Below are positions 1 through 4,684 of a DNA stretch of 6,053 bases, in pieces. The first letter of the stretch is position 1. Each line of letters opens with the position of its first letter. Both the position numbers and the translations under genes were made by a program. The DNA is taken from the NCBI GenBank assembly GCA_029946045.1, contig JAQSDS010000104.1:1-6053 (forward strand), in the 5' to 3' direction. This DNA comes from Rhodoferax sp. Its GTDB lineage: Bacteria > Pseudomonadota > Gammaproteobacteria > Burkholderiales > Burkholderiaceae_C. Under the pieces are notes generated by a model that was not told the origin of the DNA, did not search any database, and worked only from the letters and a program-made list of their open reading frames with translations.

Positions 1-321
1 GAACTTGCTTTTGCCACCCTTGAGGATGAGTTTGGCAGCGCTGGATTCGAGCGACACGATTTGGTCGGCCGGCATGGTGCGCAGGATGTCGATGAGCTTG
101 CGCGCCCCCACCGTGGTGGTGAAGTCGCCGGTGTCGCCGCCCAGCTCGGCGGCCGTGCGGATCTGGATTTCAAGGTCGCTGGTGGTGAGCTGCAAGGCAT
201 CGACGGTTTTGCGAATCAGCACATTGGCCAGGATAGGCAGGGTATGGCGACGCTCGACAATGCCCGAGACCGCCTGCAAAACCGACAAAACCTTGTCCTG
301 GGTGGCTTTTAAAACAATCAT
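1..321 (-). CDS. dnaN: DNA polymerase III sliding clamp (beta subunit), N-terminal part, cut by window edge
   Basis: The beta clamp is a ring-shaped homodimer that slides on DNA and tethers DNA polymerase III and other replication and repair proteins. Only the first 107 codons are present; the frame runs open to base 1, so about 260 residues of a usual ~366-370 are missing. What is seen is most of clamp domain I: the RRHTLPILAN segment (residues 24-33), TTSDLEIQI (46-54), VGARKLIDILRTMP (71-84) and the strand ending LILKGGKSKF (98-107), all aligning with the E. coli protein. The start is ATG at 321-319, preceded by a good Shine-Dalgarno, AAGAGG (minus strand, 332-327), with 5 nt spacing; another ATG at 326 is followed by TGA after one codon and is discarded. 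It lies 107 nt downstream of dnaA on the same strand, the classic dnaA-dnaN order, and is likely co-transcribed with it. Confidence 0.96.
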   Translation of the reverse strand, partial: MIVLKATQDKVLSVLQAVSGIVERRHTLPILANVLIRKTVDALQLTTSDLEIQIRTAAELGGDTGDFTTTVGARKLIDILRTMPADQIVSLESSAAKLILKGGKSKF

Positions 322-428
322 GTCATCCTCTTGGGTTCAATGGCGAATAGGCTGGACCCCGATTGACCCAGCCCAGCTTGCAATAAATTAGTTATTTTCC
401 CACTCATTTGCTTCAACTTTTTAATAGT
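322..428 (-). other. dnaA-dnaN intergenic region, AT-rich next to dnaA
   Basis: This 107-bp spacer has two halves. The part next to dnaA (about 374-428) is AT-rich, and the part next to dnaN contains a GC-rich hairpin (350-373) and the dnaN ribosome binding site (332-327). I found no DnaA box of seven or more matches here and no convincing -35/-10 pair for a separate dnaN promoter. TTGAAG at about 418-413 has no good -10 partner. There is also no hairpin followed by a T-run, so dnaN is most simply read as being transcribed through from dnaA, though a weak internal promoter cannot be excluded. Confidence 0.6.
350..373 (-). repeat. GC-rich inverted repeat (hairpin) between dnaA and dnaN
   Basis: Read on the transcribed minus strand, GGCTGG and CCAGCC form a perfect 6-bp stem. 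It can be extended inward by G-U, U-G and C-G pairs, leaving a loop of about six nucleotides. No T-tract follows it, so it does not look like an intrinsic terminator. It lies 18 nt upstream of the dnaN ribosome binding site. It could act in mRNA processing or stability, or be chance; the sequence alone does not decide. Confidence 0.45.
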
Positions 429-1838
429 TCAGCCTTTGAGGGTTTGTTCCAACACGTGTAATTGCTGATTGAGTTCAGTCACCTGCTGGCGCTCGGTGCC
501 AATCTTGCGCACCGCGTGCAACACCGTGGTGTGGTCGCGCCCGCCAAACATTTCGCCAATTTCAGGCAGGCTTTTTTGTGTCAGTTCCTTGGCCAGGTAC
601 ATGGCGATCTGGCGCGGCCGGGCAATACTGGCGGGCCGCTTCTTGGAATACATGTCGGCAATTTTGATCTTGTAGTAGTCCGCTACCGTTTTCTGGATGT
701 TTTCCACCGAGATTTGACGGTTCTGGATGGACAACAGGTCGCGCAGTGCCTCGCGCGCCAGCAGGATCGAGATTTCTTTTTGGTTGAAACGCGAATAGGC
801 CAGAATTTTGCGCAAGGCGCCTTCGAGCTCACGCACGTTGGAACGCACATTTTTGGCCACAAAAAAGGCCACTTCTTCGGGCATCACAATGCCTTCGGCC
901 TGCGCCTTGTTGATCAAAATGGCCACCCGCATCTCTAACTCGGGGGGTTCAATGGCCACGGTCAGACCGGAGTCAAAACGCGACACCAGGCGCTCGTGGA
1001 TGTCGGCCAGGCCCTTGGGGTAGGTGTCGCTGGTCATGACAATGTGCGACTTTTTGGCCAACAAGGCCTCGAAGGCGTTAAAAAATTCTTCTTGTGTGCG
1101 TTCCTTGTTGGCAAAAAACTGCACGTCGTCAATCAGCAACAAATCCAGCGAGTGGTAACGCTCCTTGAATTCGTCAAACGCCTTGCGCTGGTAGGCTTTC
1201 ACCACATCGGTGACGAACTGCTCAGCATGGATGTAGAGCACCTTGGCATTGGGGTGGTCGGCCATCAACTGGTTACCCACCGCGTGCATCAGGTGGGTTT
1301 TACCCAGGCCCACACCGCCATAAATGAACAGCGGGTTGTACAAATGACCCGGCATGCCGGCCACATGCATGGCCGCCGCGCGCGCCATGCGGTTGGCACT
1401 TCCTTCGACCAGGGCGTCAAACGTCAAGGACGTGTTGAGGCGGCTTTTCAGGGGCTCGGCCGGCCGAAAATGGTCGGCCTCGGCCAACGTATCTACCGCC
1501 ACGGCAGCACTCGCCAGCTTGGGTTCGGGCTTGCGCACCAACGCATCACGCGGCGACAGCGCGAGCTCAATCTGAACGGATTGCCCTGTCAGGCGCTCCA
1601 TGATCAGGGCCAAGCGGTGGCTGTATTGCGCCCGGATCCAGTCCATCTTGAACCGGTTGGCAACAAAAATGGTGACTTTGCTCAAATCATCGGCCACCTG
1701 GGCTGACAATGGTTTGATCCAGGTCTGAAACTGCTGCTCCGGGAGTTCCTGTGCCATTTGATCGATACAGGTTTGCCAAAAATCTGCGCCGCTTACGTCT
1801 GAAAGGGCGTGGGGTGTGGGGTGGAGTCCCTCGGTCAT
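429..1838 (-). CDS. dnaA: Chromosomal replication initiator protein DnaA
   Basis: DnaA is a cytoplasmic AAA+ ATPase that binds 9-bp DnaA boxes at oriC, oligomerises when ATP-bound and melts the origin to start replication; it also acts as a transcription factor. At 469 aa it is complete and of normal length. Domain I (about 18-95) begins [14 protein letters not shown], with W21 matching the oligomerisation tryptophan W6 of E. coli. A variable linker follows (about 96-130). The AAA+ domain III shows Walker [10 protein letters not shown] (174-182), Walker B LLLIDD (233-238), sensor I VMTSDTYP (267-274), the arginine-finger segment RLVSRF (283-288, R287) and sensor [11 protein letters not shown] (335-343, R337). 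Domain IV carries the DNA-binding signature [15 protein letters not shown] (432-446). ATG at 1838 is the only start upstream of domain I in this frame; no clear Shine-Dalgarno precedes it. DnaA boxes just upstream suggest autoregulation, as in E. coli. Confidence 0.98.
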   Translation of the reverse strand: MTEGLHPTPHALSDVSGADFWQTCIDQMAQELPEQQFQTWIKPLSAQVADDLSKVTIFVANRFKMDWIRAQYSHRLALIMERLTGQSVQIELALSPRDALVRKPEPKLASAAVAVDTLAEADHFRPAEPLKSRLNTSLTFDALVEGSANRMARAAAMHVAGMPGHLYNPLFIYGGVGLGKTHLMHAVGNQLMADHPNAKVLYIHAEQFVTDVVKAYQRKAFDEFKERYHSLDLLLIDDVQFFANKERTQEEFFNAFEALLAKKSHIVMTSDTYPKGLADIHERLVSRFDSGLTVAIEPPELEMRVAILINKAQAEGIVMPEEVAFFVAKNVRSNVRELEGALRKILAYSRFNQKEISILLAREALRDLLSIQNRQISVENIQKTVADYYKIKIADMYSKKRPASIARPRQIAMYLAKELTQKSLPEIGEMFGGRDHTTVLHAVRKIGTERQQVTELNQQLHVLEQTLKG

Positions 1839-1853
1839 TGTGTGCTTGGTTTC

Positions 1854-1862
1854 TGTGGATAT
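1854..1862 (-). promoter_or_regulatory. DnaA box, 8 of 9 to consensus
   Basis: On the minus strand this reads ATATCCACA, differing from the consensus TTATCCACA only at the first base. It sits 15 nt upstream of the dnaA start codon, in the mRNA leader or start region. DnaA bound here could block dnaA transcription or translation initiation; that role is inferred. Confidence 0.55.
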
Positions 1863-1883
1863 TTTTGATTTCTGACACCGCCA

Positions 1884-1889
1884 ATTCTA
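1884..1889 (-). promoter_or_regulatory. Tentative -10 element for dnaA
   Basis: On the minus strand this reads TAGAAT (5 of 6 to TATAAT). No good -35 hexamer is found 16-18 nt upstream; the DnaA box at 1903-1911 occupies that position. A promoter here would be directly covered by DnaA, giving a simple autorepression arrangement. The call is weak and rests on one hexamer in AT-rich DNA. Confidence 0.25.
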
Positions 1890-1902
1890 ATTTATCAAAC
1901 AC

Positions 1903-1911
1903 TTATCCACA
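1903..1911 (+). promoter_or_regulatory. DnaA box, perfect consensus
   Basis: The sequence TTATCCACA matches the strong DnaA box consensus in all nine positions. It lies 65 bp upstream of the dnaA start codon and faces the second box at 1854-1862 in inverted orientation, with 40 bp of AT-rich DNA between them. It is a likely high-affinity site for DnaA, acting in dnaA autoregulation, origin function or both. Confidence 0.8.
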
Positions 1912-1913
1912 CT

Positions 1914-1927
1914 ACGGGTCTTCCCGT
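1914..1927. repeat. Short perfect inverted repeat between the divergent promoters
   Basis: ACGGG and CCCGT form a perfect 5-bp stem around the four bases TCTT. It starts 3 nt after the perfect DnaA box and ends 3 nt before the possible -35 of the rpmH promoter. There is no T-run beyond it. It could be a protein-binding site or part of origin structure, or chance. Confidence 0.4.
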
Positions 1928-1930
1928 GAT

Positions 1931-1959
1931 TTACCATACGTTCAAAAGTTTGCGATAAT
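1931..1959 (+). promoter_or_regulatory. Candidate promoter P1 of the rpmH operon
   Basis: TTACCA (1931-1936, 4 of 6 to TTGACA) is separated by 17 bp from GATAAT (1954-1959, 5 of 6 to TATAAT). The -10 is preceded by TGC, giving an extended -10, TGCGATAAT. The spacing is ideal for a sigma-70-type promoter. Transcription would begin near 1966, giving a leader of about 100 nt before rpmH. This is the best promoter candidate in the window. Confidence 0.6.
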
Positions 1960-1965
1960 CTGCGG

Positions 1966-1988
1966 TTCCCCTGAACTGTTCGGGTGAA
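1966..1988 (+). repeat. Hairpin at the predicted 5' end of the rpmH operon mRNA
   Basis: The two arms are TTCCCCTGAA and TTCGGGTGAA. They pair over ten positions with one C-T mismatch and one G-U pair, around a CTG loop. The first base coincides with the start site predicted from promoter P1. A stem at the extreme 5' end of an mRNA is known to slow 5'-end-dependent decay in other bacteria; that function here is inference. It is not a terminator, as no T-tract follows. Confidence 0.5.
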
Positions 1989-2005
1989 ATTTACCTTGAT
2001 GCCGT

Positions 2006-2014
2006 TGGCATAAT
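2006..2014 (+). promoter_or_regulatory. Candidate second promoter P2 of the rpmH operon (extended -10)
   Basis: TGGCATAAT is an extended -10 (TGn plus CATAAT, 5 of 6 to TATAAT) with no recognisable -35 at 16-18 bp. Start would be near 2021, leaving a leader of about 43 nt. It is weaker evidence than P1. Confidence 0.35.
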
Positions 2015-2024
2015 TAAACAAACT

Positions 2025-2048
2025 GAGGCAGCTTGCCTCTGAAGCTTC
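2025..2048 (+). repeat. Hairpin and palindrome in the rpmH leader, just before the ribosome binding site
   Basis: GAGGCA and TGCCTC (2025-2030 and 2034-2039) form a perfect 6-bp stem with a GCT loop. It is followed directly by the 8-bp palindrome GAAGCTTC (2041-2048). An alternative pairing is possible between AGCTT (2030-2034) and AAGCT (2042-2046). These lie 2 nt upstream of the rpmH Shine-Dalgarno AGGA (2051-2054), so folding here could influence L34 translation; this is inferred. Confidence 0.4.
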
Positions 2049-2063
2049 TTAGGATTTCCGAAA

Positions 2064-2198
2064 ATGAAACGCACTTACCAACCCTCCAAGATTCGTCGCG
2101 CCCGTACCCATGGCTTTTTGGTGCGCATGAAAACCCGTGGCGGTCGTGCCGTGATCAATGCACGCCGCGCCAAAGGCCGCAAGCGCCTGGCAGTCTGA
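2064..2198 (+). CDS. rpmH: 50S ribosomal protein L34
   Basis: L34 is one of the smallest proteins of the large ribosomal subunit, highly basic and bound to 23S rRNA. The 44-codon reading frame gives a full-length family member: it opens [18 protein letters not shown], continues [20 protein letters not shown] and ends KRLAV, which is the family signature almost throughout. AGGA at 2051-2054 serves as Shine-Dalgarno, 9 nt before the ATG. It is the first gene of the rightward operon, divergent from dnaA, the conserved arrangement in many bacteria. The stop is followed by 49 nt before the preferred rnpA start, with no terminator visible in between, so L34 and the RNase P protein are likely transcribed together. 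Confidence 0.98.
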   Translation: MKRTYQPSKIRRARTHGFLVRMKTRGGRAVINARRAKGRKRLAV

Positions 2199-2247
2199 TT
2201 TAGCGCGGGCGCAGTCTGCTCACGTTTGCGGCAACGCTTGTCTCACC

Positions 2248-2667
2248 TTGCAACGACTCAAAAGTCGGCGCCAGTTTCAAGCCGTGCTGGCGGGGTCAAC
2301 CCTGGCGCGTACGCCACACTTTGCTTTGCACACCGTGGCCCTGGATGCTGATCAAGTGGACTTGACAGCAAAGCCACTGTTCAATGTGCCTTCGGTCTGG
2401 CTTGGCGCCATGGTGCCAAAGCGCTGGGCCAAACGCGCTGTGACTCGCAACGCCCTGAAACGCCAAATCTACGCCGTGAGCGACCTGTACCAGGCACAAC
2501 TGCCGGTGGCCGCCTATGTGGTCAGGCTGCGCAGCGGCTTTGACCGGGTGCAGTTCGTCAGCGCAAGCTCTGATGCCCTGAAATTGGCAGCGCGCACCGA
2601 AATGCACCAGTTGCTGGAGCGTGCCACGCGTTCCTTAGGTGGCACACACCTGCCGGTGGCCGCATGA
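2248..2667 (+). CDS. rnpA: Ribonuclease P protein component (C5 protein)
   Basis: RnpA is the small basic protein that assists the RNase P RNA in cleaving 5' leaders from precursor tRNAs. With the TTG start at 2248 the protein has 139 aa, slightly longer than the usual ~110-130. Recognisable parts are the N-terminal LKSRRQFQAVLAG (residues 4-16), the AMVPKRWAKRAVTRNALKRQIY segment (54-75) holding the RNxxKR form of the RNase P signature (R67, N68, K71, R72), and the YVVRLRSGF strand (90-98). E. coli has RNRIKR there; the third residue is Ala here. The start is uncertain: the frame is open back to an ATG at 2158, inside rpmH, which would give 169 aa, but those 30 extra residues do not look like RnpA. 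TTG lacks a clear Shine-Dalgarno. The stop overlaps the yidD start (ATGA). Confidence 0.93.
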   Translation: MQRLKSRRQFQAVLAGSTLARTPHFALHTVALDADQVDLTAKPLFNVPSVWLGAMVPKRWAKRAVTRNALKRQIYAVSDLYQAQLPVAAYVVRLRSGFDRVQFVSASSDALKLAARTEMHQLLERATRSLGGTHLPVAA

Positions 2668-2948
2668 TGGCCAGGCTGCTGATCCTGCTGGTCAAGGGCT
2701 ACCGGCTTTTCCTGAGCCCGTGGCTGGGATCATCGTGCCGCTTCGAGCCCACTTGCTCGGTCTATGCCTTGCAGGCCTTGCAGCGCTTTGGTGCAACCAA
2801 GGGCAGTTACCTCATGCTGCATCGTATCGGGCGCTGCCATCCCTGGTGTGACGGCGGTCTTGATCCTGTGCCGCAAGCGTCTACCAAAGCCTCGTCCCGT
2901 TTGTTTACCCGGTTGATACCCTCTTCCACTCAAAAGAAATCCTCATGA
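2664..2948 (+). CDS. yidD: Membrane protein insertion efficiency factor YidD
   Basis: YidD is a small inner-membrane-associated protein that helps YidC insert membrane proteins. The 94-aa product shows the family core in order: a hydrophobic amphipathic N-terminus (MMARLLILLVKGYRLFLSPW), then GSSCRFEPTCSVYALQAL (22-39), RFGATKGSYL (41-50) and GRCHPWCDGGLDPVP (56-70). Cysteines C25, C31 and C58 are those conserved in the family; C62 is extra compared with E. coli, and the usual DDPVP/HDPVP ending is LDPVP. A Ser/Lys-rich tail (71-94) follows. Two adjacent ATGs (2664 and 2667) are possible starts; GGTGG at 2655-2659 is spaced 4 or 7 nt from them. The first ATG overlaps the rnpA stop and the stop overlaps the yidC ATG, indicating translational coupling at both ends. 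Confidence 0.95.
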   Translation: MMARLLILLVKGYRLFLSPWLGSSCRFEPTCSVYALQALQRFGATKGSYLMLHRIGRCHPWCDGGLDPVPQASTKASSRLFTRLIPSSTQKKSS

Positions 2949-4672
2949 ACGATATCCGCCGCACCATTTTGTGGGTGATTTTTGGCTTTTCCCTGGTCAT
3001 GTTGTGGGATCAATGGCAGGTGTACAACGGCCATAAGGCCACGTTCTTCCCTGGCTCCACGCCTGCCGTCGTGAAGTCCCAGGTCCCGACGGGCGCTGCC
3101 AGCGTACCCAACAGCTTGCCGACTGGCGTACCAACCGCCAGCAGCAGCCTGGCTGGCCCCAACCAGATTGCCGGAGCGCTGCCGGCCGTCGCAGCACCCG
3201 TGGCGGCACCCGCTGCTGCGCGTGAACTGGTGCTGGTTGAAACCGATGTCTACAAACTCACTTTTGACACCGAGGGCGGCTCGCTGGTCAAAACCGAGAT
3301 GCGCAAGTACGCGGACACGGTGGACAAAACCCGTAGCTTCGTGCTGCTCGACGACAGCAAGGACCGCGTGTATCTGGCCCAGTCGGGCCTGATTGCCGGC
3401 GCGGGTGGCGCGGTGTTGCCGACGCACAAGTCGGTGATGACCCTGGCCCCAGGCGAGCGCTCCCTCAAGGACGGCAGCAACACCCTGGAGTTGCGTTTTG
3501 AATCCGCCGAAATTGGTGGTGTCAAACTGGTCAAAACCTATACCCTGACCCGTGGCAGCTACGCCGTAGCGGTCAAACACGAGGTGATCAATGCCGGCGC
3601 CACAGCCGTGGCACCCCAGCTCTATTTGCAACTGGTACGCGATGGCAACAAGCCACCGGGCGAGTCTTCTTTTTACTCCACGTTTACCGGCCCGGCCATT
3701 TACACCGAAGCCAAAAAGTATCAAAAAGTCGAGTTTGCCGACATTGAGAAAAACAAGGTCGACATCGAGAAATCGGCTGAAAGCGGTTACGTCGCCATGG
3801 TGCAGCACTACTTTGCCAGCGCCTGGCTGCTGGGTGACGGCATCAAGCGCGAGCTGTTCATGCGCAGGGTCGACACCAATCTGTATTCCGTGGGCATGAT
3901 TGCACCGCTCGAATCGATTGCTCCCGGTGCCCGCAAGACGATTGAGGCCCGGTTTTTCGCCGGCCCACAAGAAGAAAAGGTACTGGAAGCATTGACGCCA
4001 GGTCTGGAACTGGTCAAGGACTATGGCTGGCTGACCATGCTGTCCAAACCCCTGTACTGGTTGCTGGACAAGCTGCACAGTTTCATCGGCAATTGGGGTT
4101 GGTCCATCATGTCACTGGTCTTGCTGCTGAAAATCGCTTTCTATTGGCTCAATGCCAAGGCCTATGCCAGCATGGCCAAGATGAAGGCGGTAAACCCGCG
4201 CATCATGGAAATGCGCGAACGCCTGAAAGACAACCCGCAGCAGATGCAGCAGGAAATGATGCGCATCTACCGCGAGGAAAAGGTCAACCCCATGGGCGGC
4301 TGTTTCCCGATCATGGTTCAGATTCCGGTGTTCATTGCGCTGTACTGGGTGCTGCTGGCCAGCGTCGAGATGCGCAACGCGCCCTGGCTGGGCTGGATCC
4401 ACGACCTCTCTTCGCCCGATCCGTTCTACATTTTGCCGATTGTCATGACGCTCACCACGGTGCTGCAGACCTCGCTCAATCCAGCACCGCCAGACCCCAT
4501 GCAGGCCAAAATGATGTGGTTCATGCCGCTGGCTTTCAGTGTGATGTTCTTCTTCTTCCCGGCCGGCCTGGTGCTGTACTGGATCACCAACAACGTGCTG
4601 TCGATTGCCCAGCAGTGGGTCATCAACACCCGCATGGGCGTGCCACCGAAGTTCCACCTTCCGAAGTTCTAA
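2945..4672 (+). CDS. yidC: Membrane protein insertase YidC (Oxa1 family)
   Basis: YidC inserts and folds inner-membrane proteins, alone or with SecYEG. The 575-aa protein is full length for the Gram-negative type. It starts with a transmembrane helix (about 7-22), followed by an Ala/Pro/Ser-rich linker (about 38-93) and the large periplasmic beta domain (about 94-350). The conserved membrane core then runs TM2 (about 383-402), the cytoplasmic hairpin with MAKMKAVNPRIMEMRERL (410-427), VNPMGGCFPIMVQIPVF (447-463, leading into TM3), WIHDLSSPDPFYILP (484-498), and TM4/TM5 with FFFFPAGLVLYWITNN (535-550). The positive groove residue (R366 in E. coli) is Lys396 here, and the FYP-type motif is FYWLN. 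The C-terminus is short (MGVPPKFHLPKF), without the long basic tail of some relatives. Start ATG overlaps the yidD stop by ATGA; AAAGAAA about 6 nt upstream is a weak Shine-Dalgarno. Confidence 0.98.
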   Translation: MNDIRRTILWVIFGFSLVMLWDQWQVYNGHKATFFPGSTPAVVKSQVPTGAASVPNSLPTGVPTASSSLAGPNQIAGALPAVAAPVAAPAAARELVLVETDVYKLTFDTEGGSLVKTEMRKYADTVDKTRSFVLLDDSKDRVYLAQSGLIAGAGGAVLPTHKSVMTLAPGERSLKDGSNTLELRFESAEIGGVKLVKTYTLTRGSYAVAVKHEVINAGATAVAPQLYLQLVRDGNKPPGESSFYSTFTGPAIYTEAKKYQKVEFADIEKNKVDIEKSAESGYVAMVQHYFASAWLLGDGIKRELFMRRVDTNLYSVGMIAPLESIAPGARKTIEARFFAGPQEEKVLEALTPGLELVKDYGWLTMLSKPLYWLLDKLHSFIGNWGWSIMSLVLLLKIAFYWLNAKAYASMAKMKAVNPRIMEMRERLKDNPQQMQQEMMRIYREEKVNPMGGCFPIMVQIPVFIALYWVLLASVEMRNAPWLGWIHDLSSPDPFYILPIVMTLTTVLQTSLNPAPPDPMQAKMMWFMPLAFSVMFFFFPAGLVLYWITNNVLSIAQQWVINTRMGVPPKFHLPKF

Positions 4673-4684
4673 CAGCCACCTGAC

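Larger units (their letters stand above)
1839..2063. promoter_or_regulatory. Divergent dnaA/rpmH control region, possible part of oriC
   Basis: This 225-bp non-coding stretch separates dnaA (leftward) from rpmH (rightward). It contains two oppositely oriented DnaA boxes (1854-1862 and 1903-1911), with about 47 bp of roughly 70% A+T around and between them (1859-1905). A 5-bp-stem inverted repeat lies at 1914-1927. Two extended -10 promoter candidates for rpmH lie at 1951-1959 and 2006-2014, and two further hairpins lie in the rpmH leader. Origins are commonly found beside dnaA, and AT-rich DNA flanked by DnaA boxes fits an unwinding element. However, only one box is perfect, so a complete origin is not demonstrated; the elements may serve dnaA autoregulation only. 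The strand-coordinate skew needed to place the origin cannot be read from this window. Confidence 0.5.

Noticed and set aside
5..391. Plus-strand open frames opposite dnaN
   Set aside because: The minus-strand translation is unmistakably the beta clamp with a good ribosome binding site; the plus frames are shadows.
691..720. TTTTCCACC within dnaA as a DnaA box
   Set aside because: Only 7 of 9 positions match, it is isolated inside coding sequence, and such matches are expected by chance.
996..1706. Long open frame on the plus strand, opposite dnaA
   Set aside because: It is fully antisense to dnaA, its product resembles no family and is the usual shadow of a GC-rich gene in reverse complement.
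1950..1958. TTGCGATAA (minus strand TTATCGCAA) as a third DnaA box
   Set aside because: Only 6 of 9 positions match, and the bases are better explained by the extended -10 of the rpmH promoter.
1966..1988. Hairpin as an intrinsic terminator in the divergent region
   Set aside because: No T-tract follows on the plus strand; on the minus strand it would lie upstream of dnaA, where no gene needs termination.
2930..4078. 382-codon open frame on the minus strand opposite yidC
   Set aside because: Its length is caused by the codon structure of yidC; yidC itself matches its family along its whole length, and the antisense product is Gln/His/Gly-rich without any recognisable domain or ribosome binding site.
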